This document shows positions 38,001-50,634 of a DNA stretch of 64,000 nt, in pieces. Below the pieces are notes generated by a model. It ran no database searches. It was not told the DNA's origin and worked only from the letters and a program-made list of their open reading frames with translations. The translations under genes and the position numbers were made by a program. The DNA is taken from positions 3,534,001 to 3,598,000 of the forward strand of contig OZ234503.1 in assembly GCA_965153455.1 (NCBI GenBank), read 5' to 3'. Origin of the DNA: Sphagnum compactum (Eukaryota; Bryophyta; Sphagnopsida; Sphagnales). Numbering within the stretch: position 1 is the first letter of the stretch; each line of letters begins with the position of its first letter.

Positions 38001-38884
38001 TGCTTGACTGGAACATTGCAGACTTATGCTGAAATAATTTCAGATGAATATTTGCAGTACATTAGTAAGTTTGTGGTTGGCATAGGCCCTGGGAAGGACA
38101 CCATTGTGCCACCTGATGCAAACAACTACCTGAAATTGCCTACTGACTTGGTGTCTAGGGCTCATGCCCACAATCTACAGGTTATTTTCTTCTATATATT
38201 GATGCAGTCTGCCACTATCGTCTGTTTGTGCAATCTATGCCATCCTGTTTGCTCCTGATGAGTATCTTGTGTCTACCCAATATTTCCCACCTTTTGTGTT
38301 TGTTCATTTTGTGGCCAGTGTGATTGAGACCCACAGCTGCCTCCAAGTGGTTGTGGGTTCAATTGACCCCTGAGCCATGTTAGATGTTATATACAATAGC
38401 CAACCCGGCTATGGTAGGGGTTGCTGGCTCTGAAAGGAGGCCCTAGCCCTACAGCGTGCCCAATAAGGTCAAGAATCACTTGGTCATGTGTAGCTGGCAA
38501 ATGAGGTGTCTCCCCTTTCTATTCAACTTCACTGTCCACTCTCTACACAACCTTACCCCACACAACCCCCCTCCCTGCCCCTCCAGGCCCCCAAGATGTG
38601 GACTTTTAAATTTTTCCAATCTCATAAGTCTCAAGTGTTTTGTTCTTCATTGATGTATGCCAAGTCTGGTTTTGGTAATCATGATGATCTGAAGCAATGT
38701 TTTTGTGCTGTTTCAGGTGCATCCCTACACATTCCGAAATGAGTATGGATATTTACATTATGACTTCCATCAAGATCCTTTTCAGGAATACATTTACTGG
38801 ATTCACACAATTTGCGTTGATGGTCTATTCACAGACTTTACTGGAAGCCTACATCTATATCAGGAATGGACATCACCCTTGTAG
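35010..38884 (+). CDS. Glycerophosphodiester phosphodiesterase (plant GDPD5/6 type)
   Basis: Eight exons, 35010-35073, 35807-35997, 36128-36311, 36483-36557, 37248-37357, 37503-37721, 38022-38180, 38717-38884, encode 389 aa, close to plant GDPD5/6. The enzyme hydrolyses glycerophosphodiesters, from deacylated phospholipids, to glycerol-3-phosphate and an alcohol. Catalytic motifs are present: HRGSNGEIPEAT (H and R of the active site), then EGADFIETDITATKDGKLI with the metal-binding Glu and Asp, and CFHD. Later family blocks are GIYPEIKSP, FVVGIGPGKDTI, HAHNLQVHPYTFRNE and VDGLFTDFTG. The N-terminus, split by a 733-bp intron, yields a hydrophobic segment ALLLMFVQGAVLTLLIVSAL, a signal peptide or anchor, so secretion or vacuolar/cell-wall location is likely. 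ATG 35010 is chosen because it alone restores this segment in phase with exon 2. Phosphate-starvation control is known for relatives but not visible here. Confidence 0.93.
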
Positions 38885-40968
38885 ACCATCCAGCCAGGTT
38901 TTATCATCTCTCTATTTTCTGGACACTGCAATTGAATAAACTAGATGTAGTCAATTGTTTGTGTTGAATGCTGTTGATTAGTCTTACACATGTCATTGTT
39001 AGTTCCTCCAGGATTTGTATGCCACCTTGTTGAAGATTTGAAGCTGCCAAGTTGTGCTGAAAGTCGTGCACACAATTTGATAATCACCAAAGAGATGGTT
39101 TGAATGAGGCCTCCTGCGGACTGTTCACAATTCTTGTTGCTTTAGACAGGTGTCTTAGACTTCCTCTGTAGTTCTTTGAGATTCTGAAGGTCCCAATATC
39201 TAGGGTTTTTAATACCAACAACTAAGAGAGATGCTTGTTAGGCATAAGTTCTTGACTCCATTCAGGTGTAAATTTTGTTTTGGAGTCTTGTACCCATACT
39301 TTGTGAGAGTTGATCCAGAGTTCCTCCTCTATAGGGTAACTGATTTGTGGCAGTATTCTGGGGACTTCTTCCAATACAGCTCTGCCCTCTGGACAATCTA
39401 GTGAGACCAGGCTGATAATTATGGATGTCATTGAGCTGACATGTGACTTCTTTTGTGATGGCAGTTGCTACAACTTGAGAAATGCCAATTATGACCACGT
39501 TGGAGAACTGTGATCCAAATACAAAGGTTATATCTTGTATCTAAACATTGATCTGGAGAAGAATTATACGCAGCAAGCTTTCTGCCAATGTGTTGCAATC
39601 CATACAGTATCTTACTTTTGCAATGCATGGTCATAGCCAGGAAGAAAGCAGCAAAATTTCCTTTCAATAACCCCTTAAATTGATGCCCAGCAAATACATT
39701 AGACAATGCGTTGCATTTAGTGAGTGAATGGCATGTAAATTCATATTGTTTTCCATACCCAAAACCTATAGGGTGCGACACACGTTTGAAGATATTGTGC
39801 ATCTCAATATTGGGGTTCATTGTAAAAAGTGAAACACCAATATCTAGCTAACATTCATAGGAAGCACAGCTTGTGGGCTGCCTATTTCTAGTTCTATTAA
39901 TTAGCTGTAAGGTGCATACCAAAATTATTTGAAAAAGAATCTGAAACTTAACAATTTGAGCAATGCTCTCATTAGAAGCCTGTATTTTCAAGACAAAATG
40001 ATTGGTGTGTTTGACTTTGGCTCACCCATAGAGGTTATGAGAGGTCAACTTTGGGATAAAAGTTATGGGATAAAAGAGTTGTTTGTAAAGTGACACTTGT
40101 TTTGAGCCCTTCTTTGATTCCTCGACCCCTCTTTCAACCTGTGCTGCTGTTATTTGCAAAGTAATGAAATTTTATGAACTTTAAAAAGTAAAGAGCCTTC
40201 TATCATTTTGGCTAACTACTGGAACCTATTATAGAAATCTAGTGATTTGAAAAAAAAAAAAAAATCTTGAAATCTGGCGAATTTGGGCTATTTTATACGA
40301 AAACTCCTTAGTATGTATGGGTCAAAATAATATTTTTCAAGTCAGAATTGGGCGAAAATTCGCCCACAAAAAAAATCATTTGAGAGTTCTAGGATTTGTC
40401 CAAGAGACATATGGGATACCCAAATCTCAAAGATCCTCCAACCGACACCATATCCAGGAGACGCAATCTCTCACCGGAATTCAACGCTCTTATTACTGTT
40501 TTGTAGAGATATCAATGCAGTGACCTTAATGCCCTGATCAATTGATATTGTAGCAGGCAAGGACGGAAGGAGCCTCACCTTTTGTGTTTAGGAGTGACAA
40601 GTGAAATCATCTTCACTTGACTGAACAGAAGGAAATGAACTCCAAAAATTGGCTGAAAGGGTTGAACACTTGCAGACAAAGGATCAAACAATGGGATGAT
40701 CATTTGCAATCATTTAGTTGTTGACCGACATAGATGAAGCTCCTCTTGAGACAGGAGATTTTTTGAACAAGACACTGACACACTACTCGAAACAAACTGA
40801 AGGGGTCTGACTTCATTACCATATCTAGGGGAAGGACAAATATCCATTACACAAGAAAAGGATATATTGATTTGAGTTGAGCCAATGGCCACCCCTTTTT
40901 CCTAAGCATTTAAGAAATAGACAAAAGTGAGCATAATGGCTTGATCCCACCATTCAAGAATTTGCACC
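38885..40968. other. Intergenic region
   Basis: No supported gene. Overlapping minus-strand frames at 39222-39820 switch frame and lack motifs. A hairpin GGGCGAA/TTCGCCC lies at 40350-40365, and a poly-A tract at about 40250-40263. Confidence 0.45.
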
Positions 40969-43640
40969 ATGATGGACAATGCATTTGGTTATGCCAATGA
41001 AACATTGGAGCATCAAAATCTGCAACAAACCAAACATAAACTATCTTGTGACTTTCAAATGGCTGGTCTTCGGGCTCTTGTACCGCAAACTCTGAGCGAA
41101 TATGGTGTGGAAGCCAATCTCACACAACAAACAAAGGAGCAATATTTGCATACTGATGATTTGAATTGGCACCATCCACACCTAGTATGCAAAACTAGTC
41201 CAAAATTTGAAATGAAAATCCACATTGACAACACTAATGGGCAAGGAAAGATAATCCCACAGAGGCAAGATAGTGGAACATTCCTTCGATTGCCAGAAAC
41301 AAAATGCAATGCCATGCTAAAAATTTGTAATGAACAAAAAGATGTCTTCAACAGTTGTGCCATCATCCAAAAAATGAAGCAGGAATATTCAATATCAAAT
41401 GCAAATTTGTTTACTCCCCAACAAGAGAATGATAACATGAAAGAAAATCCAAACCCAAAAACTTCCAGAATTGATTCTTTTGTTAAACAAATTGATACTT
41501 CAAATGCATTAAATGCATTAAATGAATGCATGCCCAATACTTTCACTAAGAAAATTCATGCTTCTTCTTGTGCTAAGTGTAGTTTGGCAAATATGACATT
41601 AGAATCATCACAACATTACAAACTTGAAGGAAATGGGAAAAATATGATCCTAGAGCTTATCTCAAATGCTAAGATTAAAAGTTTGACAAATAACCAACCT
41701 CTAGTTAAAAGTAGATTTCATGATACACAAGAAAGGAACATGATGGAGGAATGTACACAAATAGCAAGACCAAATATGGGGGGATTGGCAGGTTTGGAAT
41801 GCACGTGTCAACAAGTTGAATTATTTACAGATCCTGACATGAAACACAAGTTCTTGAAGGGGTTGGACATTGTTATAACATCTATCAAGAAGAGAGAAAA
41901 AAACCTAACCATGAAAAGACTACATGTAGAAGACATCATCCAACAAGGTGATGTCTTGGATGCATGGCATAAACAATTAATCAAGCTTGTGAAACCAAAA
42001 TTTGAAACATATTACAAACTTTTTACAGAACTCAAACTATTCATGGAAAATCCCAATTTCAAACGTCAATGTACAAGCTATGGACAACATTTATGGGAAA
42101 AGGAAAAAATTGTCCATACACTTCAAACAGAATTGGCAGATTTGCAAAAAGTGCATGAAAAATTGAAACAACAAATGGACTTCAACAATTGTCTTTTAGT
42201 GGAAGGGTTGATTGAAATTGATAATTCTCTATTGGAAAATGAAGAAGTAACAAGTGATTTACCAAGCTCCATAGCGAACAAGAGCATGTGTAATGACGTG
42301 GAAGTAATGTTTTTCCCCTTTATGTTCACCTTCATCAATTCTAATTTGTTATGTGTAAACTTTTAGATGTAAGGTTGAAAGTACCGATGTTTTGGTGTAA
42401 GAATTTCCTTGTAATTCACCTTTGATTTTATCAAATCAATATCAAAATATGGTAAAGATCTCTAGAGTTGAGGTTCAATATAACACATTGATTTTGTTGA
42501 CATGGCATGTTGAAGATATTAATTACAAGTGTAGAAAAGTTGCCTATACAATCACCAACAACTTTGGACAAAACCATTATGCAAAACCAATCAAGATCAA
42601 ATTTGTCATTGGTTAATTTTCAAAAAAAATCAACAAACCTTGATGGCACACAACTACTAAAAGCATTGGTAGCAATGAATCAACTTCAACAAAAAATGGC
42701 TAAAAACATGAACAAGTTTAAATCAATACAAAATGACGAAGGCTGCCTTGAACAAAATAGTTCCATGCGTGATTATCTAAATGAAGTTTTCGACAAATTT
42801 TTATCTAAAGATGTTTTTCACAAAAATGTAATATTAAACACTTCCAAGATTGAAGAAAGGATATGTGATTGCAATAGAATTGTGAATCAACCATTATCTC
42901 CAATAATAATTTCAAATGAGATAAATAACAAGAAATTTGGAACAAAATCATGTTTGCAAGTTGAACAAAACATCATGTTAACAACTGCAAGTCGTAAAGA
43001 TCATACAATTAATGGTAATAAAAAAGTTGGACAATTGAAAAACAAAGCGAAAAAACAAAAACAAGAGGAATGTTCACAATTGGGAGTATTTTTTCATAAT
43101 GCAACTGGTAAGGCCCTTCAAATTCCATCACTATCAACAATTGAGGATATTAACAAAAATAATACTATCGAAAAATCTCACATTGCATCATCTACCACAA
43201 ATGTTCAAAACATGACAAACTTTGACAATAATAACCTTATGTTAAATGACTATCATTGTGGAATCCATAATACATTAGAAACAAATTTAGAACCCATGTC
43301 ATCCAATTTTGATTTCTCTCATACAAAAAAGGTCATTAAGGAATCAACTATTCAATCTAAACCACAACCACATATGATGAACTCAAATATTGCTTCGACA
43401 AAGCCTATAACATCATGTCATTGCACACCGTTAATCCAAAATGGGAGGACAATTAAAGTACAAGAACAAAGTTCAAAAATACGAAGGAAGAAATACGAAG
43501 GAGTTGAACCATTGTGTATACCTACAAACAAGCCATGTTTCTCAAAAATGATTTTTCCTCTTAATACCCCCATAAATATGGCACAAATTAAAGACTATGA
43601 GCTTCATAACATGGTTGATGACTCTATGTTAGGTCCATGA
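40969..43640 (+). CDS. Unrecognised Asn/Lys-rich protein, probably two exons
   Basis: Two long frames follow each other on the plus strand: 40969-42366 and one ending at 43640. A phase-0 GT-AG intron from 42304 (GAA/GTAATG) to 42515 (TTGAAG/ATA) would join them into 819 aa; this junction is my proposal. No family is recognised. The product is rich in Asn, Lys, Gln, Ser and Thr and low in Gly/Ala. A more ordered region at about residues 285-420 (KFLKGLDIVITSIKKREKNL to YKLFTELKLFMENPNF, then a Leu/Lys/Glu heptad stretch) looks helical, the last part coiled coil. Scattered Cys pairs (CAKC, CTC, CDC) occur. Base composition is AT-rich, unlike the neighbouring genes but like the surrounding DNA, so an origin from mobile or fast-evolving DNA is possible. 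Confidence 0.5.
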
Positions 43641-46600
43641 TTTTTTTTTTAGGGGCTAGAAATAGTGACAATGGCTTGTAAGGAATTCCATTTTTTAAAA
43701 AAAAGTGGCCAGGTAAAAAATAGCTCATGAGTTGATGTCATTAACTAATTAACCTTCTTATCCAATTTTTAAACAATGAACCTTTGAGTTAAACTAATTG
43801 AGGAAAAAATTTCACTTGTGATCATTAGTTTTTAAAATGACACAATTAATTGCATATGTATATTAACATTTTTATTTTGTCCATATTCATGTTCTCAAGT
43901 AGCTCTTTGATTGACTATTGTAATATAATCAATATTATAAACATTAGTGATATATAACTAAACTTTGTTGCCACACGTAAATTTTCTATTCAACCAATTG
44001 TAAATCAAATTCATTATGTGGCTTGTTATTTCTATTGTAATCAGATTCACTCAATTAAATACATAGTGAAAGTTAAGTCACATTTCCTACTAGTCAATCT
44101 TAACATGAAATGATAGTTGGAAAAAAAATTTACCAAATAGTTTAGTTAATAACAAACCTTTTGAGTTGTTTATTTTGCTTTAACAAATTATGATTATGGT
44201 GCTAAATAGAAAAGCAAATGTCCATTCAATATTGTTTTATGAAATGCCTTATTTACTAGAGTAACTTTCCAACTATTGCAATAATGTTTAGTATGTCCCA
44301 AGTTTAATTTTTCATCCTTTTTCTTAAATGATGGAAGTTATGTTGTTTAAAAATGATGAAATGTTATATTCCATTTATAAGAGGTTTATATTATTGCCAA
44401 TTATATTTGAGATATGTCATAATTATAATGTGTTATTTGATTAGGGCCTCACGTTATCAAACTCAACAAAGTCACACACTTAAACATGCATACAAAAGCA
44501 AAATCAAACTCATCTACATAATGGAAATCCAAGTTTAAGAATCACACACATTCATAAACAATGTTGTTCAACACATATTACATCCTACACCTAAGCATGC
44601 CTTAGAATCAAGATTCATAAAGATGACACTTCAAAAGTTGCAACCTTGGGCTAAACTCCTCAAGCCAAGAAAATTTTTAAATTCATTCACACTATTGAGT
44701 CCTAACAAAAATAATATTCCATTTCATTAAACCATCAACTTGGAGGTGGACATTGATCCAAAGCTCAAACAATTGAACCTAAGCATTATGTTTATTTGTC
44801 AAAGCCAAAATCCATTAAGCCAGACAACATTTGTATAAATTATTACATGTGTTTAAGAAGTTTTACCTTTATAAGGTATTGTTCATTGTTAAGAATTAAA
44901 TAAATTAGTGAGCACTATGTGTCATAGATGACATTTAATGACCAACTTCAATGTAGGTCATTACACATATGTTAAGATTTAATAATGTTATATTAAAGGG
45001 TGAATAATATATTATAAAATATTGCTAATTTATCTCTTATTTGTTTACAAATAGGGGACATTTGATTTCATATGTCTCAACTCATTGTTCGTGATGAAAT
45101 TCACACATATCATTCTCCATTTTCATCTATGATGAAAATTATTCAAAAACATGTATCTAATAAGGTGCTTAAAGGGTTCTTGCAACAATGGACCATATGG
45201 AAGTTCCATTAATCTAGATTACCAAATTGGTATAAATAAAGATATTTTCCTACACTTCGATTATAACTTCTAGTTTATTCAAGGTCAATATGGATTCTAA
45301 GGTACAACCTTACAATATATCCAAATCTAGTTTAAAGTATGACCTTTGCACTTTTCTTCATTCATGTTTCCAAACTTCACGTGTTATCAATGAAATTTTG
45401 TTTAGATTTTTTTGCATACCTTGTGATCTTATTTTAGACCATACTTTGTGTACATGATTGGACTTAGGTCTTGGCCCCCTTCAATTGTAATTTATTGTAA
45501 TGTTTATGTAAGTGAAAATCTTTTCAATGTGATAATTTTTGAGCCCTATGGATGATTTGGGGAAGGTTGTCGTTTGAATAAACATTATAAGAGATTATGA
45601 TGTAATCATAGTCGAAGGAGCCAACAAAAACACCAAATCTTAGTGAAAATTGCAAACCATTGTATATAGATATATGTTTAGGTATTTCCATTTGAAAATC
45701 ATGATAATCGTGACAAGTTATGCTAAATGAGTAAGATGAATGTTACTACAAATTAAAAGTAATTTCAATCAATTGTGATTTTTGGTTTGTGTCAAAAGAA
45801 ATTTAAGTTTTTAATTACTTCATTAAAAATTAAGACTATTTTGCAAATTGCCCCTTAAACTCCTTAAATACAAACTTGCAACATGGCTTTAACAAAGGCT
45901 GATAAGCAACTAAAAGTCACACTACAAAACTACTCATGCTATTGTTTAATAACATGTAATTTGAATTTTTTATAATTTATTTTTATGGGTTTTTAGAGTC
46001 CTTCATTTATCACTTGTCAATGGGGGTCTAAGAACATCTCTAGGGGTAGCAACAAAATGGAAAGCCATCACTAATTTCCATAACCAATATTTAGTATAAA
46101 TCATTTCCCCTCCCCCATCCATAAACAATAAAAATTCACCAATAAGTTCTTAGTTAACATTTAATAATTACAAATGGGCCAATAAAAAATAGTCAACTTG
46201 TGATCAATGATTTTGGTTAACCAACCAATAACAATAGTTTTTTTTCCCGTGGCTTTTGAAACTCATGCAATGTGGCATATTTTTTATGGAACAAACTATT
46301 TGTCATGATACATGCCATAGTCTTCATCCGAAAAATGACATGATGACCATGTTCTTGCTACAACTAGAAATGTTCTAAGGCCAAAGATGTTCAAATTGAA
46401 GTTGTAGGTTAGGATAGAAGATAATGAACAATGAAATAACAAGTATACAATTCCAATAGGAAACCATGAACATTTTCAAAATTCAATAGACTTTTTTTTT
46501 TCCCTTTTTCTTCCCTTAAAGCCATGTCCTCCTCTTTGGCCATCTCCTTTCTCCTTTTACATTTATGGCATGTCTTTTATCCCATTGGCTTTTTGCCATC

Positions 46601-47165
46601 TCCTTTGCCCTTTATCTTTCTTCCTTATTTTGTTTGTGTACAATAATTAATAGAAGACCCAACACCATAATACCTTGGCATTTTTACTACAAATTATATT
46701 ACTTTTAGAAATGCTAAAATTTTCAAAAAATCTTTTTCTTGAAAAGAATTTTTTTTTGAAGGAGAATGAAAAATCTTTGGGAATATTTCAATTTTTTTTT
46801 TTTTTTCAAAATGGAAAAGTGCTGTTAGGGGGTCATTTCACATGAAAGTTGGAGATGGCCTAACAACTTTTGCATTGTGGGTACAAATAGATGGCCCAAA
46901 TATACAAGGAGCCCCCCCAGTTGGAGTCCTCCAACCTACATGAAGTGTTTGGGTTGTACACTATGCACTACATCACCAAAGCAAGAAGATTACCTGACAG
47001 TAATTGATGGCCTTTAAGCAGTTATCACGTATAATGGATGGACCGTAATAAGAGACCCATTTTCATCCATGAAGTGAGCGATTATCACATTTTCATCCAA
47101 GAAGTGATAACTTTACAGGATCATAGAGAGCCAACATTGTGGTGAGTAGTAGGTCACTAGTGCAT
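43641..47165. other. AT-rich intergenic region
   Basis: About 3.5 kb with no open frame of note, very AT-rich. Close to the right end a ~30-base segment (ATTTTCATCCA[T/A]GAAGTGA) is repeated at about 47061 and 47091, immediately before the large inverted repeat. Otherwise nothing seen. Confidence 0.5.
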
Positions 47166-47752
47166 CATAACCGGTTCCACCATGGAAATCGGTGGCATGG
47201 CGTCACCTCATTGGTGGAGAGGTCTCAGGTTACAAATCGTATTCACACTCGAGTCGATCGTTCAGCATGGGATCGTCAATTGTCTCCTAACCCACACGCC
47301 AGACATGCGCAGGACAGGACGTTATGTGGACAGCGACAACAGCATAATTCATCCCAGACATCTGAGTAGTCATGGGTTACAGGCAAGTGAAATCCCGTCC
47401 ATAGAGTCACCAGTTATGGACTACGTAACCGGCGAGAGCAGGTCGATTACGGGAAAAAGTCGAGCAACGTGAGTGAGTGAGCGGCAAGACTTTTTTGTGT
47501 AATCGGCCTGCTCGAGCCATGTTACGGGACAGAACCAGTTACTTGACGGATGGGATTTCACCCGCCCGTAACTGATGACTATGTGGGTCGACGTTTGGGA
47601 TGAATGCCATTGTCGCTGTTGCCATAACCCTCCTGCACCCATCTGGCTGACCCAGTGCACAGTGAATTTTTATGGGTTGTAACCTGTGACCTCTCCACCA
47701 ATCGGGTGATGCCACGTCACCGATTTTCTGCGGAGGAACCAGTTATGTTCCG
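47166..47752. mobile_element. Large imperfect palindrome (foldback/TIR-type element)
   Basis: The left arm (47166-47461) and right arm (47488-47752) are reverse complements along almost their whole length at roughly 70% identity by eye, around a 26-bp loop. Shared blocks, read outward from the centre: GACTTTTT, GTAATCG(A/G)CCTGCTC, GGGATTTCAC, GGGATGAAT, TTGTCGCTGT, TTGTAACCTG(A/T)GACC, CTCTCCACCAAT, CACCGATTT and GGAACC(G/A)GTTATG at the outer ends. It is GC-richer than its surroundings, holds no protein motif and has no target duplication I could fix. A foldback or long-TIR non-autonomous DNA transposon, aged, is the best reading. Confidence 0.75.
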
Positions 47753-48540
47753 TAATATGGCTGGTCTTGCCGATTACGCAATCCAAAGGTCAGAGGTTAT
47801 TGTGTGTAATTCATGATCTAATAGCCAATCTGGGTGTCTAAATCCTCCTTAGTTGTCGGCTATAGTGTACCGTGCCACGGCCACTACCCTTTGTGCATTT
47901 GCAGTTTCGCCAGTCACCTTAAATTGAAATTAGGCCAGACCCCATATGATCGACAGAGCACGTTACACGTTTGCAGGGAAGCGTGTTCACCTCATTTGTT
48001 TGAATCAGCAAGGAAGCAGGGTTTTGTTTTCTGGCTAAATATATTTTCAAAATGACTTAAAATATATGTTTGGGTGGGTGGGGGTTTAGGGTTTAGTCAT
48101 CAAATTTTTAATTTTTAATTTTTTCTTAAATCCACATTTGTCTATTGTGTTCCTAGCATTTAGCCATAGTGGATGATCGCCACTTTAGTTACATCACAAA
48201 AATGAAAAAAAAAAAAAAAAAAAAACACTCTTGAAGGAAAAGGGCATGAGTAATGATTATGTGTCAGTCAAGTCAGGATTAGTGCAGCGTTTTTAAAAGG
48301 ACCGTTGCTACTTGATACCTAAGAAAGACCTTCTGCCAAGTTTGAAGCTTTCAAAGCTCTGAAACATTCTTTGATATTATTGGAGCTTGAAAAGGTCACG
48401 TACTACTAAGAAGGATAAAGTACGTAGAAATCCATTCATTCTCACTCTGAGTCTTTCTTCACCCCTGCATTAATAATGACCTCAACAGTATACAGCCACG
48501 CTTACGTATGTCCTAGCCACCTCGTCTATATGGCTCTACT

Positions 48541-48764
48541 AAAGGTGCATTCACACCTACTGTTAAGTGAGTGTTAAGTGAAAAAATCTAGGTGGCAATC
48601 TTAGGTGGCACCCAATGTTAAATGGGTGATTGTTATATATTAAGTGAATGTTAACTTAACAAAAAACTCTTTGTGGTAAATAGGTTTAGGTCCTAAATGA
48701 CTAGCTTGGTGTTAGGGGGCTTCTTAACACCAGAGTCCTTAACACCAAGTGTGAATGCACCTTT
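48541..48764. mobile_element. MITE with AAAGGTGCATTCACAC terminal inverted repeats
   Basis: About 224 bp. The left end AAAGGTGCATTCACAC (48541-48556) is exactly mirrored at 48749-48764, and the match continues inward with mismatches to (C/T)TGTTAAG-like words (TACTGTTAAG versus TTGGTGTTAAG). The interior is AT-rich with repeated GTTAAGTGA words and no coding potential. The target duplication is not certain (flanks CTACT and TAAAAG). Confidence 0.8.
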
Positions 48765-49911
48765 TAAAAGTTGCATGTTGAAGACCCACCACCCAGAGCT
48801 TTTTTCTTTTGTTTTCATTTTTGGTGACATAGCAAAGTGATCTTCATCCCAAAAGAAGAGATTTAGCATTGATGGGGAGATACAAGGTTTGGGAAAACTT
48901 TGAAAACAGTAGAAAAACTGGCATAAAACTCACCAGGATTTTCCTTTTCTTTTCTTTTTTGCATCGATTTTGAGAGAAGTAGGTGAATAGGCAATCATCA
49001 TCACCAGAGGAATGAACCAAATTTGGCTAGAGGTCAGACAGGAAGATGTATGGAATTTTTTTAGAATCCTGCTTTGTGTTGGTGACCTTCAAGAATGCAT
49101 TGTTTAAATGTGGCTACTGGGAACCTTTTTTTCTGTCAAAATATGGTCACTTTGGCATTTTTTTTTCAAAACAATCCTTTGTACGCTTCACACTGGATTT
49201 TTTTTGTCAGAAAAAGTGTGAAATTTCAGCCCAAAGAAAAAAGAACACTAGCACTAAAACTTGAATTCAGTGATTCCCCCCCACCCCCCAAATTTGTGAG
49301 GTCAAAGCACTGGAAAATGATGCAAATAAGAAGAAAAAATATATATTTTAGTCCAAATTGCACTTAAAAAACAGAAACGCCATGAAGAAAAATCGCCAGA
49401 AAAAGAAACATTGATATTTACTAGAGATGTGTCCAAATCTGGCGAAATACCTTCTGGGGCCTGATAAAATTTGGCGAAATTTGCAATAGAATACCTTTAT
49501 TCCTTATTATTTTTGGAGGTCGAAATTTTACACCAATTCGGCAGCGGGGGAGAAAAAAACGCACGGAAGAGGAGGCGAGGCGATTCGGTGTTACCGACGA
49601 GATGAGATGGTCTTTAAAGTCCTCCGATCCATCATCCATGTCCGTCTAACCACGGATTGCTTGTCGGGACTATTTTGCTGTTATGCGCGTTTTGCCAGAT
49701 GCCTGCAACTGTTGTCGACGACGACTTACGTATATACAACCTATGCAATAGACTACCTTAGGCTAAACACACACTGCAAGTCTGCAACAGTTCAAAAAAC
49801 CCAGAAATAAAACGGACCTCAGTACCCACCTACCACAAAAAACGGATCCTCTATGGGTGAGGTACGTACGCTAGGACGACGTGCCTAAACGTGTCGCTTC
49901 AGGTCTGGGGA

Positions 49912-49914
<3 letters not shown>

Positions 49915-49945
<31 letters not shown>
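49915..49945 (+). repeat. (GA)n microsatellite upstream of FBPase
   Basis: About 15 GA units, probably in the promoter or 5' UTR of the FBPase gene. GA tracts are frequent in plant 5' leaders. Confidence 0.9.
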
Positions 49946-49946
<1 letters not shown>

Positions 49947-50634
49947 CCAGTGGGAAGTAGGGGGAGCTTCCCTGGGACAAGGCTACTGGTGCTGTCAGAA
50001 TTAACGCGAGGGGACATAAGGACAAGGATTGCAAGAACCAGCTTCAACGCACAAGAGCCGCGCCATGCAGCAACGAGAGGAAGTAAGTTATAACTTAGTG
50101 GGGAATGAACTTGTACAACTAATAGTAGTAGTGCGACTGCGATTACATTAATCGTGGCGGAACGGAAGCCGTCCGATGAGGGATCGTGCTGATTTGGACG
50201 AGGAGGATGCAGCCGATGGGTCGCGTGGTTCCTCTTCCTCGGCGTCCAGAAGCTACTTGTTGTTGTTCGTTTTGTGTATAATTCCATTGCTGTCCATTCG
50301 ATGGCGAGCGGCTGTCAAATCTTCGCCTCCGTCGACGTCCAGTGGTGGTAATCGTGTTAGTGATAGTCCTCCTGCTCCCGGTAGATGGCTGCCTTCGTTC
50401 GCTGCCATTGGCGGTGGCAAAGGTTGGAATCTGGGGTCGAAGACGAAACCGCCAGTATCACCAAGTTTGCTCACCAAGGTTATTGCAGCAGTGCGAAGAC
50501 CACCGACGCGTCCGCCTTTGCCATCGACTATAATAACATCTTCGCCACCCAGCGGTTTATACTACAAGTTGCCTTTGCCCAGCAGTTGGTTCGTTCCGCC
50601 TTCTGTCAGAAAAGGTCGGAAGGCGTCGCCGGCC

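Noticed and set aside
39222-39820. Possible minus-strand gene (three overlapping frames, up to 130 codons)
   Set aside because: Frames shift without splice sites and none contains a recognisable motif; left as intergenic.
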